From Psychrosphaera sp. F3M07 (GTDB taxonomy: Bacteria; Pseudomonadota; Gammaproteobacteria; Enterobacterales; Alteromonadaceae): DNA of 64,000 bases. The position numbers and the translations under genes are program-made. Location: contig NZ_JAHKPJ010000020.1 in NCBI RefSeq assembly GCF_018860345.1, positions 106,550 through 170,549 on the forward strand, written 5' to 3'. The notes under the pieces were generated by a model that was not told the DNA's origin, searched no databases, and saw only the letters and a list, made by a program, of their open reading frames with translations. This document shows, in pieces, positions 34,678 to 45,808 of the stretch (positions are counted from its first letter, which is position 1; each line of letters opens with the position of its first letter).

Positions 34678-35262
34678 TTATAACTCTTCTATTTGTTGCG
34701 GATCATACACAGACACAGGTGCAATAAACTCACCCCTTACTTTAAATGTAATCGGGTCATCAAAGCCATTGTCATAACTAATATCAAGGTCGAAAGGGGA
34801 TATTTCACCGGAAGATAAAATGAATATTTGTGGAAATGCCAGTTTCTTTTCTTCTTCGGTTTGTTCACTTGCCTGTTCTAATTCTTCTTCATCAATCCAT
34901 TTAACGGCACTTAACAAATTTTGCTCTTGCCACTCCAAACCATCTAACATTAAATCCATTTTGATAGTGGGCTCTAACTCAGTAAGTGCAAATGGCGTTT
35001 CATTGATCTGTTGCCATTTTGTGCCATCAAACTGCAAAAACGCATAACTGGTTTCAGTCACGGAAAACCCTAATAAGGCGTTATTAAGGACTGCATATTC
35101 ACTGGCTAAATTGATTAACGCCGCTATTTTTTTACTTTGCTGATCAACTTGATCAAATGGGTCTTGAGTTAAGTTAGGAAATTTAACCGTACTCACAACG
35201 AGTGCCATCAGCATGATCACAAGCATCAACTCAAAAAGAGTAAAACCTTTATGTTTGTTCAC
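34678..35262 (-). CDS. gspH: Minor pseudopilin GspH
   Basis: A 194-residue minor pseudopilin with prepilin site KG|FTLFELMLVIMLMALVV and the Gsp pseudopilin globular domain (LINLASEYAVLNNALLGFSV, YAFLQFDGTKWQ). An acidic insert (EEELEQASEQTEEEKK) lies in the middle. Found between gspG and gspI in the canonical order. Confidence 0.93.
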   Translation of the reverse strand: MNKHKGFTLFELMLVIMLMALVVSTVKFPNLTQDPFDQVDQQSKKIAALINLASEYAVLNNALLGFSVTETSYAFLQFDGTKWQQINETPFALTELEPTIKMDLMLDGLEWQEQNLLSAVKWIDEEELEQASEQTEEEKKLAFPQIFILSSGEISPFDLDISYDNGFDDPITFKVRGEFIAPVSVYDPQQIEEL

Positions 35263-35339
35263 TTGTTATTCCTTGCCCGATGACACTGTATTCACGAGAG
35301 AAAACGTAATTTATATACTTTTACATTCACCAATATTGG

Positions 35340-35786
35340 TTATAAGAAATCTTTAACGTTCCAGTTACCAATATCATCTTCTGTTCCTGCTTCGCCATCA
35401 GGGCCAACTGAAAACAGATCGTATACTCCCATCTCACCTGGGTTAACTAATTGATAGTCGTTACCCCATTTATCTTGAGGCAGTTCACTTAAAAAACCAT
35501 TTTGTGGATAATTACGTGGGATTGGCTCAATTTCTGGCATAGTGACTAATGCTTCTAAACCTTGTTCCGTAGTTGGATATTGGCCTGCTTTTAATTTATA
35601 CAAATCTAAAATTGATTCTAAATTTTTAATTTCAATCGCAGTGCTTTGTACTTTTGCATCATCGGCACTATCCATTAAATTGCCAACAACTAATGTCGCC
35701 ATCATGCCTAAAATAGCAATAACGATCATCACCTCTAATATGGTGAAACCTTTTTGAGTTGTATTGAATTTCTTATTGTTTTTCAC
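35340..35786 (-). CDS. gspG: Major pseudopilin GspG
   Basis: A 148-residue major pseudopilin with prepilin site KG|FTILEVMIVIAILGMMA, the long N-terminal helix, and calcium-loop region (DLFSVGPDGEAGTEDDIGNW). KAGQYPTTEQGLEALV is the family signature. The prepilin peptidase needed to process it is not in this window. A 77-bp gap before gspH could hold an mRNA processing or attenuation site, but no hairpin was seen. Confidence 0.97.
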   Translation of the reverse strand: MKNNKKFNTTQKGFTILEVMIVIAILGMMATLVVGNLMDSADDAKVQSTAIEIKNLESILDLYKLKAGQYPTTEQGLEALVTMPEIEPIPRNYPQNGFLSELPQDKWGNDYQLVNPGEMGVYDLFSVGPDGEAGTEDDIGNWNVKDFL

Positions 35787-35835
35787 TTTTCCACTCCGTT
35801 TATCTTCGTAATTTTTACTAAATTCTAAATTGATT

Positions 35836-37056
35836 TTAAATGCCTGCCAAACTGTTCATTTGCATAATCGGTTGCATAATGGCCATAACAATAAACATGA
35901 CCATTCCCGCCATCACCGCCACGATTAACGGTGTTAATAAACTTAAACTTATTTTAACAATGGCATCTAATTCCGTATCTTGATTGTCGGCGGAACGTTT
36001 TAACATTTGTTCTAACTCCCCCGATTTCTCACCACTACCTATCATATGTAACATCATAGGTGGAAAGGTTTTTGAATGATCCAACGAACTCTTTAATGAT
36101 GCCCCTTCTCTGACATTATCAGATGCTTCTAAAACGGCCTTTTTAATATGTGCATTGGATAGCACTTGTCCAGAAATTCTCATTCCTTCTAATATTGGTA
36201 CCGCACTTGAGGTTAATATACTTAAGGTACGAGCAAAACGGGCGGTATTTACTCCCACGATGACTTTGCCAACTAAAGGGAGATTCAGCAGCGACTTATC
36301 AAACTTTAATCGAATGTTTGGTCGTTTTAATAACCTTTGAAATACGACAATGCTGGCGACAATAAAGATGGCCAAATACATGCCATAATTAAGAATAAAG
36401 TCACTTAACGTTAACAATAACTGGGTAGAGCCGGGGAGTTCCTGACCCGATTTGGTCACTTGCCCCACTATTTTTGGTACCACAGAGGCCAATAAAAAGG
36501 TAACAATACCAAGAGCAAACACCGTTAACATAATAGGGTAAACCATGGCTTGAGTAAGCTGAGATTTGGTTTCTTGACGTTTTTCAGTGTAATCCGCCAA
36601 TCTATTAAGTACTTCGTCTAAATGTCCTGACTTTTCACCAGCAGCGACCATAGAACGGAATAAGTGATCAAAGATATATGGAAATTCCTGCATTCCTTCT
36701 GCCAGGCTGTAACCTTCAACAACCTTAGAACGTATTGCCATGACCGTTCGTTTTAATCTTGGTTTATCACATTGTTCCGCCACTGCTAATAAAGCCGATT
36801 CAATTGTTAAAGATGCACCAACTAATGTGGCTAATTGACGGGTAATAAGCGCTAAATCTGATGCAGATATTTTAGCTCTAAAAAGCGAAATGCCAGCTTC
36901 AGTTTGTTTTTCATTTTGGCTGGCTTGGCTCACATCAATAGGAATTAAGCCTTTTTCTCTTAATTGCTGCCTTACTTGTTTGGCCGTATCGGCCTCTAAC
37001 ATGCCTTTTTTGGTTTTGCCTTTACCATCTAATGCTTTGTATTCGTAAGCAGCCAT
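35836..37056 (-). CDS. gspF: Type II secretion inner-membrane platform protein GspF
   Basis: A 406-residue polytopic protein with the two repeated T2SSF domains and three membrane helices (near residues 170-195, 220-245 and 370-400). The start [24 protein letters not shown] and the LFRSMVAAGEKSGHLDEVLNRLADYTEKR segment are diagnostic. Its ATG overlaps the gspE stop (TAATG). Confidence 0.97.
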   Translation of the reverse strand: MAAYEYKALDGKGKTKKGMLEADTAKQVRQQLREKGLIPIDVSQASQNEKQTEAGISLFRAKISASDLALITRQLATLVGASLTIESALLAVAEQCDKPRLKRTVMAIRSKVVEGYSLAEGMQEFPYIFDHLFRSMVAAGEKSGHLDEVLNRLADYTEKRQETKSQLTQAMVYPIMLTVFALGIVTFLLASVVPKIVGQVTKSGQELPGSTQLLLTLSDFILNYGMYLAIFIVASIVVFQRLLKRPNIRLKFDKSLLNLPLVGKVIVGVNTARFARTLSILTSSAVPILEGMRISGQVLSNAHIKKAVLEASDNVREGASLKSSLDHSKTFPPMMLHMIGSGEKSGELEQMLKRSADNQDTELDAIVKISLSLLTPLIVAVMAGMVMFIVMAIMQPIMQMNSLAGI

Positions 37057-38621
37057 TAGTTATCCTCGCGGGTGACACGCAACACTTCTTCTAATGTAGT
37101 GATCCCGGCTAACACTTTACCAATTCCATCATCTCTAATACCTGGTGCATGCTGACGTACGTATTTTTCGATTGCTTGTTCGCCTTGACCATTGTGAATA
37201 TGTTCACGTACAGCTTCGTCCACAACTAATAACTCATGAATACCAATTCGACCACGGTAGCCGGTGAAGTTACACTTATCGCAGCCTTTAGGATGATAAA
37301 TAGTACGAGTATCGTCTTTGGATAAACCAAGCATTTCTTTTTCGGTATCGTCCGGCGTGTAGTCTATTTTACATGTTCCGCACAAGGTTCTTACTAATCG
37401 CTGTGAGATAACGGCTAACAAGCTAGAGGATAATAAAAAAGGCTCAATACCCATGTCTTCCATACGAGTAATGGCACCGGATGCGGTATTTGTATGTAAT
37501 GTGGAAATAACTAAGTGACCAGTTAAACTGGCTTGAACCGCAATTTCTGCAGTTTCTAAATCACGAATTTCACCTATCATCACCACATCTGGATCTTGAC
37601 GTAAAATGGCACGTAAACCGCGAGCAAAAGTCATATCCACTTTGGTATTAACTTGAGTTTGACCAATACCTGCTAATTCATATTCAACCGGATCTTCTAC
37701 CGTTAATATGTTTCTATCTTTACTGTTGATATTGGTTAAACCTGCGTACAAGGTGGTACTTTTACCTGACCCTGTTGGTCCTGTAACCAATATAATACCG
37801 TGAGGTTTTCGTAATAATTGGGCAAAGGTTTGTTGATTGGTAGGGGTCATGCCTAAATCAACTAAGTCTAATCTTGCGTTGTTTTTATCCAACAAACGCA
37901 TAACCACACGTTCGCCGTATGACGATGGCATAGTGGAAACACGCACATCAATTGCACGTCCTGCAATACGCAACGAAATACGCCCGTCTTGAGGCACACG
38001 TTTTTCCGCAATATCTAATTGAGCCATGACCTTGATACGTGAGACTAATAACGACGACAGTTTACGATTAGGTGATAACACTTCTCGTAATACCCCATCC
38101 ACTCGGAAACGAATCACCAACTGTTTTTCAAAGGTCTCAATATGAATATCTGAAGCCCCTTCTTTGATGGCTTCTGACAACGTCGCATTGATCAGTTTAA
38201 TGATTGGCGCATCATCTTCACCTTCTAAAAGGTCTTCCGTACCAGGCATTTCTTCTGCAATTGAAAACAAATCAACTTCGTTACCTATGTCTTCCATCAA
38301 CTGTTGTGTTTCAGAAGCATTACGTTGGTAACTTTGTTCTAGTTCGGTGTCAAATTCATCATCCGCAATCGTTGACGTTGGCAAAATAAAACCGAGAAAA
38401 CGACGAACTTCAACCAATGCATGCATGGGTGTTGATGCTTTCGTTAATAGTCTAGGTGTATCTTGCTGATACGATATTAAAATACCAAAACGTTGTGCAA
38501 AACCAAAGGGTAAACGTTTTATCGACGTATCCATTGATTCATCTTGATCATTCAATAATACCTCAGAGTCTTCAGATAATGACGCTGCAGACAATGGCTC
38601 TTGCGCTTCTAATTCTGACAT
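37056..38621 (-). CDS. gspE: Type II secretion ATPase GspE
   Basis: A 521-residue cytoplasmic ATPase that powers pseudopilus assembly. Walker A is GPTGSGKST (281-289), the Asp box and Walker B are [12 protein letters not shown] (343-354), the His box is STLHTNTA, and a zinc-binding tetracysteine is at CGTC (414-417) and CDKC (447-450). The start overlaps the gspD stop by one base. An acidic, Ser-rich N-terminal stretch (residues 1-32) is longer than usual. Confidence 0.97.
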   Translation of the reverse strand: MSELEAQEPLSAASLSEDSEVLLNDQDESMDTSIKRLPFGFAQRFGILISYQQDTPRLLTKASTPMHALVEVRRFLGFILPTSTIADDEFDTELEQSYQRNASETQQLMEDIGNEVDLFSIAEEMPGTEDLLEGEDDAPIIKLINATLSEAIKEGASDIHIETFEKQLVIRFRVDGVLREVLSPNRKLSSLLVSRIKVMAQLDIAEKRVPQDGRISLRIAGRAIDVRVSTMPSSYGERVVMRLLDKNNARLDLVDLGMTPTNQQTFAQLLRKPHGIILVTGPTGSGKSTTLYAGLTNINSKDRNILTVEDPVEYELAGIGQTQVNTKVDMTFARGLRAILRQDPDVVMIGEIRDLETAEIAVQASLTGHLVISTLHTNTASGAITRMEDMGIEPFLLSSSLLAVISQRLVRTLCGTCKIDYTPDDTEKEMLGLSKDDTRTIYHPKGCDKCNFTGYRGRIGIHELLVVDEAVREHIHNGQGEQAIEKYVRQHAPGIRDDGIGKVLAGITTLEEVLRVTREDN

Positions 38622-40798
38622 TAGTTATCGCCCTTGCTCTCATTATCCTGCTGTGCTTTCACCTCTTGCTCTGGTGTCGTTTTATTTAAATGTTTTAACG
38701 TATCTGGCTGTTTTTCATTTAAATAATTTTCAAACGACGGCGGTAACGTAATGGAATCATCCCACTCTTTTAACACAGGGTGGCTAGTGAATGGCATTAA
38801 CGATATACCTTCATCTTCACTTTTTAGTTGTTCAGCACGTATATGATTATACTTGCGACGGCTTTCACCAACTAACGTATCGCCCTCACGGATGATCACG
38901 GCGCGGATAAATACCATTAAATTACGTTTACGTTTAGTGGTACCCGTTGATCTAAACAAATGACCTAAATACGGGATGTCACCTAACAATGGAACTTTAG
39001 ACACACTTTCTTGCACGTCTTCATCAATCAAACCACCAATAACAATCGTCGCACCATCTTCAGCTAGTACGGTTGTTTTAATTGAGCGTTTGTTAATGCC
39101 TAAGTCAACGCCAGTTGCACCACTAACACTTGAAACTTCTTGGTCAATCAATAATTGAACAGCGGTGCCTTCATTGATTTGTGGAGTTACACTTAATTTA
39201 ATACCGACTTCTTTACGGTCAACCGTTTGGAAAGGATTTGCATTACCGCTCCCCACTGACGAACCTGTAATAATTGGTACTTCGGAACCGACCAATATGG
39301 AGGCTTCTTCGTTATCTAATGTGGTGATTGAAGGTGTCGCTAATATGTTGGTATTGGTATCACTACGAACCGCTTGTAATACAGCTCCCCAACCATCTTG
39401 TACTATGCCAGTGGCAAAACCAGACATACCACTTAAAACGGTAGCTAACGCGGTGTAATCACCTTCTTGAGTCGTAGCAACGACGTTTTGTGTTGTATTA
39501 CCGTTATCATCATAACCATTCACTATGCTTTCAGTGGTTGTATCCCTTGCACTGTAGGCAGCGCCGGCAATTTGAGACATAGGTGTTACTGCACCGTTAG
39601 TAAACTGAGTAAAACCAAGTTTGTCGCTGCCCCATTGAATGCCTAAGTTGATGCCGTTACTTTCAAATACTTCCACTATAATGGCTTCAACCAATACTTG
39701 TTGGCGGCGGATATCTAGCTGTCGAATGATCTGTTCTAACGAACGCATCATGTCTGGTTCAGCGTTGATCACTAATGAATTTGAATCGGCATGAGCCTGA
39801 ATTGAATAATCACGTTTTTGGCTACGAGATGACGTTTTGCTGGAGGTTCCACCTTTTGAGTCGGCAGCTAATGAATCTGATACACCCGTTAATACTTTAA
39901 CGACTTCCTCCGCTTTAGCGTATTTCAAATAATGAACTCGGGTATTACCGGTTGTTTCTAATTCGGCATCTAAACGTTCGATTAATTTAATCACTCGGCT
40001 TCTAGCTTGTGGTTCACCACTGACGATAACGCTGTTGGTTCTGTCATCAGATACGATTTTAGGGATTAAAAATTCTGGCTGGTCTTTGTTGCCTTTGGCG
40101 TTATAAATGCTTTCTAAGATACGAACAATTTCACTGGCCGAGGCAAACTCTAGTTTGATAATTTCAACTTTTAAATCACCGGCACGGTCTACTCGATTAA
40201 TTATATCTACAAGACGATTCACGGTAGCTGCAGACCCTGTCATCATGATCACATTTGATGGGTCGTAATGTACAACATGACCAGAACCCGACTGATTACT
40301 AAATTGACGTAACAAAGGAGATAATTCTCGTACGGATACATTTTTTACTTCAACAACACGGGTAACCATTTCATCACCCACGCCTGGTGCATCACTGCCA
40401 ACAACCGGAATAGCAGAATTTTTGGCATCTTTAGCCTTTACCACTTTAAGAATGCTGTCGCCCATATCGACCACGGCATAGCCATAAACTTCCAATACAT
40501 TTAAAAAGAATTGGTAGTATTGCTTTTCGGTTAATAAATCGTATGAACGTACATTCACTTTGCCTCTAACCGTTGGGTCTATAATGATGGTTTTCTTTAA
40601 TATCTTGCCAACAATATTAATAAACTCATTAATATCGGTGCCTTTAAAGTTTGGAGAATATTGCGTTGCGTAAACAGGTTGAGAAACCCATAACGTTGAT
40701 AACGCCAAAACCGTTAAAGACGATGACAGTGCGGTGACACGAATGCATTTAATAACTTTCGTAGTTAAGTTATTGATTGATGTTGTAAACAAACCCAT
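38621..40798 (-). CDS. gspD: Type II secretion outer-membrane secretin GspD
   Basis: A 725-residue secretin with a long signal sequence ending near VYAT (residue 45), N0-N3 domains ([23 protein letters not shown] for N0), and a C-terminal secretin barrel ([44 protein letters not shown]). It forms the gated outer-membrane pore. The tail after the barrel (about 690-725) is Gln/Glu-rich and may be the S-domain. It lies 18 bp after gspC. Confidence 0.97.
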   Translation of the reverse strand: MGLFTTSINNLTTKVIKCIRVTALSSSLTVLALSTLWVSQPVYATQYSPNFKGTDINEFINIVGKILKKTIIIDPTVRGKVNVRSYDLLTEKQYYQFFLNVLEVYGYAVVDMGDSILKVVKAKDAKNSAIPVVGSDAPGVGDEMVTRVVEVKNVSVRELSPLLRQFSNQSGSGHVVHYDPSNVIMMTGSAATVNRLVDIINRVDRAGDLKVEIIKLEFASASEIVRILESIYNAKGNKDQPEFLIPKIVSDDRTNSVIVSGEPQARSRVIKLIERLDAELETTGNTRVHYLKYAKAEEVVKVLTGVSDSLAADSKGGTSSKTSSRSQKRDYSIQAHADSNSLVINAEPDMMRSLEQIIRQLDIRRQQVLVEAIIVEVFESNGINLGIQWGSDKLGFTQFTNGAVTPMSQIAGAAYSARDTTTESIVNGYDDNGNTTQNVVATTQEGDYTALATVLSGMSGFATGIVQDGWGAVLQAVRSDTNTNILATPSITTLDNEEASILVGSEVPIITGSSVGSGNANPFQTVDRKEVGIKLSVTPQINEGTAVQLLIDQEVSSVSGATGVDLGINKRSIKTTVLAEDGATIVIGGLIDEDVQESVSKVPLLGDIPYLGHLFRSTGTTKRKRNLMVFIRAVIIREGDTLVGESRRKYNHIRAEQLKSEDEGISLMPFTSHPVLKEWDDSITLPPSFENYLNEKQPDTLKHLNKTTPEQEVKAQQDNESKGDN

Positions 40799-40816
40799 TA
40801 AAACAAACTCCAGGGA

Positions 40817-41809
40817 CTAAAGTGCTAAAATAATATCGATTGCGGTATCGTCTCTAACGACCGTTATAGTTGCTTCTGTCATTGACCTTAACTCTTTCAT
40901 TACAGTCAACGCTTGTTGCATATCGGTTAAATCATATCCGTTTATATTAGTGGCTAGATCATTACGTTTTAAGCCAACTTCGGTAAATAATTTTCCATCT
41001 TTTCCAGGCGCAAGACGGTAACCTTTTAATTCACCACTTTGTCTAAATGGTTTAATTCTTATCACATCCATTAATTTTTTAGGATCGTCAAACAATGTTT
41101 CTCTTTGCTCACGTAAGGACTGAGACAATTCTACATTTTCTCGTTTATCCACACGTTCTTTTTTGATTGGCTTGTTATTAATTGTTGGGCCCACATCATC
41201 CACAGCTTCCATATCATCCTCTTCTGGCTCTTGATGACTAACTTTATTATTTGAGCCTGGGATAGTGGTTGAATATTCAATGCCATCTAACATTAACGTT
41301 TCATATCGACCTGATACTAACAAGATGACACGATCGATTAATATTTCATACACCGATGCGGATGTACCATCTATTTTTTCATCAATACCGTAAGTATTTT
41401 GTCCACCGGCACTTTCAATAATGGCCACACTGGTTGGAGACGTTGCATTTTCACTGTCTGCCACTAAGCCTGTTAACGTTACATTTAAACGGGTTTTAGG
41501 CGCAGGTTGGTCGGTTTTTGGTTTAGGTTTATTAACCGCGGTTTTCTTTAAGTCACCAAATAAATTAATGCTTAATAATTCACTTAAATCTACATTGTTA
41601 GCAGAAACAGAGTTATTGCCCGTCTTTGGAGAGGATTGTACGGTGATTTTACCCTTGTCGGATGATGTAGGTACTAACTTCCACGTAAGGTCAGCCAATA
41701 AATAAGCACAATAAACCAACAAAGTGATGGTCACTATTTTACTTAACTTTTGATGCGGTAATTTGCCTGTGAAGGTATTGAGTTGCTCAAACAAGCGAGA
41801 CGACTCCAT
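40817..41809 (-). CDS. gspC: Type II secretion protein GspC
   Basis: A 330-residue bitopic protein with one membrane helix (KIVTITLLVYCAYLLADLTW, about residues 24-43), a periplasmic homology region that contacts GspD (LNVTLTGLVADSENATSPT) and a C-terminal PDZ domain (GYRLAPGKDGKLFTEVGLK). It is the first gene of the leftward gspC-N operon; GGAG precedes the ATG. Divergent from hslR with 190 bp between them. Confidence 0.95.
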   Translation of the reverse strand: MESSRLFEQLNTFTGKLPHQKLSKIVTITLLVYCAYLLADLTWKLVPTSSDKGKITVQSSPKTGNNSVSANNVDLSELLSINLFGDLKKTAVNKPKPKTDQPAPKTRLNVTLTGLVADSENATSPTSVAIIESAGGQNTYGIDEKIDGTSASVYEILIDRVILLVSGRYETLMLDGIEYSTTIPGSNNKVSHQEPEEDDMEAVDDVGPTINNKPIKKERVDKRENVELSQSLREQRETLFDDPKKLMDVIRIKPFRQSGELKGYRLAPGKDGKLFTEVGLKRNDLATNINGYDLTDMQQALTVMKELRSMTEATITVVRDDTAIDIILAL

Positions 41810-41999
41810 TAATTTTTGTACTCCAATATATCCGTTTATTATTATTGTTTTATTTCGGTATTGACGGTAACTATTTTAAATTCATTTGAATAAAAAATAT
41901 GGTTGCTGAGTATAACCCTACAAGTGGCTAAAAATCACTACTTATGCTAAATTATCAACGTTTTTTTATGACTTATTTTTTAGGCACATTACAATTACA

Positions 42000-42395
42000 A
42001 TGTCAGAAACCAAAGTACGCTTAGACAAATGGCTATGGGCCGCACGATTTTATAAAACTCGTTCCACTGCTACTGACATGATCAACGGTGGTAAAGTTCA
42101 TTATAATGGACAAAGATGCAAAGCATCTAAAGCCGTAGATGTTGGTGCAACGGTAAAAATACGCCAAGGTTATGATGAAAAAATCGTGATCATTAAAGCA
42201 ATTTCAAGTAAAAGACAAAAGTTCGAAATAGCTCAAACACTTTACCAAGAAACAGAGTCCAGCTTGGAACAAAGACAAAGTGATCAACTCGCCCGTGAAC
42301 AGAGTATTGCTTTCTCCCCTAGACCTGTAACAAAACCAGATAAGAAACAACGTAGAACCCTTATTAATTTTAAGAATACCGATAACTTTGAGTAA
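42000..42395 (+). CDS. hslR: Ribosome-associated heat shock protein HslR (Hsp15)
   Basis: A 131-residue S4-domain RNA-binding protein (VRLDKWLWAARFYKTRSTATDMINGGKVHYNG) with a basic C-terminal helix. HslR binds free 50S subunits carrying a nascent chain and helps recycle them. It is followed 9 bp later by hslO, as in E. coli. I saw no clear sigma-32 promoter upstream. Confidence 0.95.
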   Translation: MSETKVRLDKWLWAARFYKTRSTATDMINGGKVHYNGQRCKASKAVDVGATVKIRQGYDEKIVIIKAISSKRQKFEIAQTLYQETESSLEQRQSDQLAREQSIAFSPRPVTKPDKKQRRTLINFKNTDNFE

Positions 42396-42404
42396 CAACA
42401 TTTT

Positions 42405-43289
42405 ATGACTGATCTAAACACACCCGATTTATTACACCGATATATCTTTGAGCAGCACCACGTTCGCGGTGAAATTGTTCAAATGAGCAGCAGCTACAAC
42501 GCTATGTTAGAGAATCATCAATACCCTGATATTGTTAAACAAATATTAGGTGAATTGTTAGCGATCACTAGCTTGTTAACTGCAACGATTAAATTTGAAG
42601 GCGATATTAGCGTTCAACTGCAAGGTGATGGCCCATTGAGTTACGCTGTTGTAAATGGCAACAACCATCAACAAATGCGAGCCACTGCAAAATATAAAGA
42701 CGACATCAAACCAGGCACTATTCCTGAATTGATTGGCTCAGGTTATATGGTTATTACGATTGCACCGGATAAGGGTGAACGTTATCAAGGTGTGGCAGCA
42801 TTAGATAAAGACTCGTTAAGTTTATGTATTGAAGATTATTTCAAAAACTCGGAACAATTACGTACCCGAGTTTGGCTGGCAACAGATACCTCAGAGCACA
42901 ACGGTAAATCAGCCGGTATGTTATTACAGGTTATGCCTGTTGAAGCAAAAGCCGATGATGACTTTACTCACTTAGAGGCCCTAACCAACACTATTTCAGA
43001 TGAAGAGTTACTGAACCTGCCAGCAAAAGAAGTTCTTACCCGCCTTTATCACGAAGATAACCCTATGTTATTTGAACCTCAAGAAATCACATATCAATGT
43101 GGGTGTTCGCGTGAGAAGACAGCAAATGCTATTTTGAAATTAAGCATGGATGATGCGATGGCATTGATAGAAGAACGTGGTGACATTGAAATAACCTGTC
43201 AGTTTTGTTTAACCGATTACCATTTTGATGCCATTGATGTTGAAGCTTTATTTAAAGATGCAACTGAGCAGAACGATTCTATTAATTAA
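42405..43289 (+). CDS. hslO: Redox-regulated chaperone Hsp33 (HslO)
   Basis: A 294-residue cytoplasmic chaperone switched on by oxidation. The zinc-binding redox switch is intact, with Cys232 and Cys234 (QCGCSREK) and Cys265 and Cys268 (ITCQFC). The N-terminal fold is recognised by RGEIVQMSSSYNAML, LLTATIKFEGDISVQLQGDGP and TIAPDKGERYQG. Co-transcribed with hslR; a bidirectional terminator follows. Confidence 0.97.
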   Translation: MTDLNTPDLLHRYIFEQHHVRGEIVQMSSSYNAMLENHQYPDIVKQILGELLAITSLLTATIKFEGDISVQLQGDGPLSYAVVNGNNHQQMRATAKYKDDIKPGTIPELIGSGYMVITIAPDKGERYQGVAALDKDSLSLCIEDYFKNSEQLRTRVWLATDTSEHNGKSAGMLLQVMPVEAKADDDFTHLEALTNTISDEELLNLPAKEVLTRLYHEDNPMLFEPQEITYQCGCSREKTANAILKLSMDDAMALIEERGDIEITCQFCLTDYHFDAIDVEALFKDATEQNDSIN

Positions 43290-43317
43290 TTTGATGATTC
43301 ATTTTAATACAAAAAAC

Positions 43318-43344
43318 AAGGCAACCCACTCGGTTGCCTTTTTA
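43318..43344. terminator. Bidirectional terminator between hslO and tlpA-like gene
   Basis: Nine-base-pair stem AAGGCAACC (43318-43326) and its complement (43332-43340) with a 5-base loop. T-rich tracts follow on both strands (CTTTTTATT rightward; TTGTTTTTTG leftward), so it can serve both convergent genes. Confidence 0.88.
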
Positions 43345-43376
43345 TTATCTGGATAACGATGGCTAAATCAGAGTAC

Positions 43377-43880
43377 TTATTCGTTAATTAATAACTCAAT
43401 GACTTGTTTTATCTTTGTTTTGTCTGAATCCATATACCCTTTGTGAACCAAACGAATGATGCCTTTTTTATCTATAAAATACGCAGACGGCATTGCTTGT
43501 ACTTTGTATTGTTGTGCAACTTTGGCATCTTCATCATATAACACTGAATAATCCACTTTATGCTGTTGTAAAAACGCTAAAGCATTTAACTTATCTTCAT
43601 CTAAGTTAATGGCGATGACTTCAAAACCTTGCTGTTTATATTTATTGTGGAATTCATTGAGTACAGGGAATGACTTTTTGCATGGCTTACACCAGCTTGC
43701 CCAAAAATCCACATAAACGACTTTGCCTTTATAATCACTCAGGCTTGTCATTATGCCACTTGTTAAATGGGGTAACTCAAACGCGCTGGCTTTTTCGTTT
43801 GATTCTGATGCTATCGTGGTGTTAGTAATTGCCAACAAACTTAATACACATATATTAGCGAAACGGACAAGTGATTTCAT
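43377..43880 (-). CDS. TlpA-like periplasmic thiol-disulfide oxidoreductase
   Basis: A 167-residue exported thioredoxin-fold protein. Signal peptide to about residue 24; active site WASWCKPCKKS (Cys64, Cys67); cis-Pro loop QAMPSAYFI. It belongs to the TlpA/ResA-like group that reduces disulfides outside the cytoplasm. AAGGG precedes the ATG. No cytochrome maturation genes are adjacent, so the partner is unknown. Confidence 0.9.
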   Translation of the reverse strand: MKSLVRFANICVLSLLAITNTTIASESNEKASAFELPHLTSGIMTSLSDYKGKVVYVDFWASWCKPCKKSFPVLNEFHNKYKQQGFEVIAINLDEDKLNALAFLQQHKVDYSVLYDEDAKVAQQYKVQAMPSAYFIDKKGIIRLVHKGYMDSDKTKIKQVIELLINE

Positions 43881-44030
43881 AAATTTCCCTTCTAAATTAA
43901 GAGCAACAACTGTAACTAATATTAACGTAAATTGTTATTTGAATTTCTATATAAATTTTTTATCACCTATATAACCAATTCATGTAGAATCAGAGCACGT
44001 CCAAATAGAAAAGGTTACTAAAACAATAAT

Positions 44031-45677
44031 ATGAAACTAATTAAACAATTTAGCCTGACAGCACTTGTTGCTTTACTGGCTGCGTGTTCACAACAGAATA
44101 GCTCAGAAGTAGCGACTGTTAGTGTTGAAAAAGCTCGCATTAAAGCTCACTTAGAGTTTTTAGCTGATGACCAATTAGAGGGTCGTGATACTGGTAGCCA
44201 AGGTTATGAAATCGCCGCTAACTACGTTGCTGCAGAATTTAAAAAAATGGGTTTAGTGCCTGCTGGTGAAGACGGTTATATGCAACGTGTTCCATTTAGA
44301 CGTGCCTATTTAGATCAAAACAGTACGGTTGTAAAAATTGGTTCTGGTTCAGATACTGTTGAACTTAAATACCCACAAGACTACATGATGGGTGCGAGCA
44401 CTGCGACAACGGAATCCAGTGTAAAAGCTGACGTTGTTTTTGTTGGTTATGGTTTAATCGCTGAAGATTACGATTATAACGACTATGAAGGTTTAGATGT
44501 TAAAGGTAAGATCGTTGTTGCATTAACAGGTCGCCCTAAAGCATGGCCTTCTGAAGAGGGTGCACATTTAGGTTCGGGTAAACTTAAGTCAGCACATGCT
44601 GCTGAGCATGGCGCAATAGGCTTTGTTACTTTACACACTCCAAAAAGAGAAAAAGTACGTTCGTATACTACATCTTTGAACTACTTAGGTTCTCCTTCTC
44701 TTCGTTGGTTAGATAAAGATGATGCACCATACGGTGTACAGAAACAGTTTAAAGGCGGCGCTTACTTAAACATGGAAGCGGGCAAAAAGTTATTTGCTAA
44801 TGCACCAACTAGCCTTGAAGATATTTTTGCTCTAGATACTGAAGATAAAGAAATCAAAGGTTTTGATTTAAATACAAGTATTGAACTTGCTTCTAAATCA
44901 CGTCATGAAAAAATTACATCGCCAAATATTGTTGCTGTTTTACCTGGTTCAGATCCTGTGTTAAAAGATGAGTATGTTGTATTCACCGCTCACCTTGATC
45001 ACATTGGTCTAGCTAAAGACGTTACAACAAAAGATCGAATTAACAACGGTGCTATGGATAACGCGTCTGGTGTTTCTGTGTTATTAGAAACTGCTCGCGT
45101 ATTAGCTAATTCAGAACGTCCTCGTCGTTCAATCTTATTCACAGTTGTAACTGGTGAAGAAAAAGGTTTATTAGGTGCAAGTTATTTTGCTAACAACCCA
45201 ACGGTTCCTTTAACGTCAATGGTTGCTAACGTAAACTTAGATATGCCTGTGTTATTGTATGATTTTGCTGACGTTATTGCATTTGGTGCAAACCACAGCT
45301 CTATGGGTGCAGTAGTTGAAAAAGCAGCTGGTCAATTAGGTATTGGTTTAAGTCCTGACCCTATGCCTGAGCAAGCGATCTTCACTCGTTCAGATCATTA
45401 CAACTTTGTTAAGAAAGGGATCCCATCTGTATTCTTAATGACTGGTTTCACTTCTAAAACGGAAGGCGAAGACGGCGGTAAAGTTTGGGGTGAGTTTTTT
45501 GCTAAACATTATCATAAGCCATCTGACTCATTAGATTTACCAATTAACTATGACGCAGCTAAAGTGTTTGCTGATGTTAATATCCGTATTGGTTTAACTG
45601 TTGCTAATCAGGACGAACGTCCATATTGGTTAGAAGATAGTTTCTTTGGTAAAACATTTGGCCAAACCGCTAAATAA
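44031..45677 (+). CDS. M28-family metallopeptidase lipoprotein
   Basis: A 548-residue lipoprotein (lipobox LLAAC, Cys19) of the zinc aminopeptidase family M28 with an inserted PA domain (about residues 130-260). Expected di-zinc ligands and catalytic residues are His321 (TAHLDHIG), Asp343 (MDNASG), Glu376-Glu377 (TGEEKG), Asp404 (NLDMP) and a His in AKHYHKPSD (493-495). It probably acts in the periplasm or at the cell surface on peptides. Its codons look strongly biased to A/T-ending forms, which may mean high expression. A terminator follows. Confidence 0.93.
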   Translation: MKLIKQFSLTALVALLAACSQQNSSEVATVSVEKARIKAHLEFLADDQLEGRDTGSQGYEIAANYVAAEFKKMGLVPAGEDGYMQRVPFRRAYLDQNSTVVKIGSGSDTVELKYPQDYMMGASTATTESSVKADVVFVGYGLIAEDYDYNDYEGLDVKGKIVVALTGRPKAWPSEEGAHLGSGKLKSAHAAEHGAIGFVTLHTPKREKVRSYTTSLNYLGSPSLRWLDKDDAPYGVQKQFKGGAYLNMEAGKKLFANAPTSLEDIFALDTEDKEIKGFDLNTSIELASKSRHEKITSPNIVAVLPGSDPVLKDEYVVFTAHLDHIGLAKDVTTKDRINNGAMDNASGVSVLLETARVLANSERPRRSILFTVVTGEEKGLLGASYFANNPTVPLTSMVANVNLDMPVLLYDFADVIAFGANHSSMGAVVEKAAGQLGIGLSPDPMPEQAIFTRSDHYNFVKKGIPSVFLMTGFTSKTEGEDGGKVWGEFFAKHYHKPSDSLDLPINYDAAKVFADVNIRIGLTVANQDERPYWLEDSFFGKTFGQTAK

Positions 45678-45696
45678 AACCAAATTTTAATGATTA

Positions 45697-45726
45697 AAAC
45701 CGTAACATGTGTTGCGGTTTTTTTTT
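45697..45726 (+). terminator. Terminator after the M28 peptidase gene
   Basis: Ten-base-pair stem AAACCGTAAC/GTTGCGGTTT (one T-G pair) with ATGT loop, followed by a run of T residues to 45726. Confidence 0.92.
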
Positions 45727-45808
45727 GCTGATTTTCTATGATAGATAAATATATTAAGCAGTGAGGGTGCCGTTAAACCTATGCTTAAAGGCATCAAATA
45801 ATTGCATT

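Noticed and set aside
34820-35047. Ser/Cys-rich frame antisense to gspH
   Set aside because: Composition reflects the complement of the acidic gspH insert; no coding support.
39165-39458. 97-codon frame antisense to gspD
   Set aside because: Shadow of the secretin gene, with no independent start signal.
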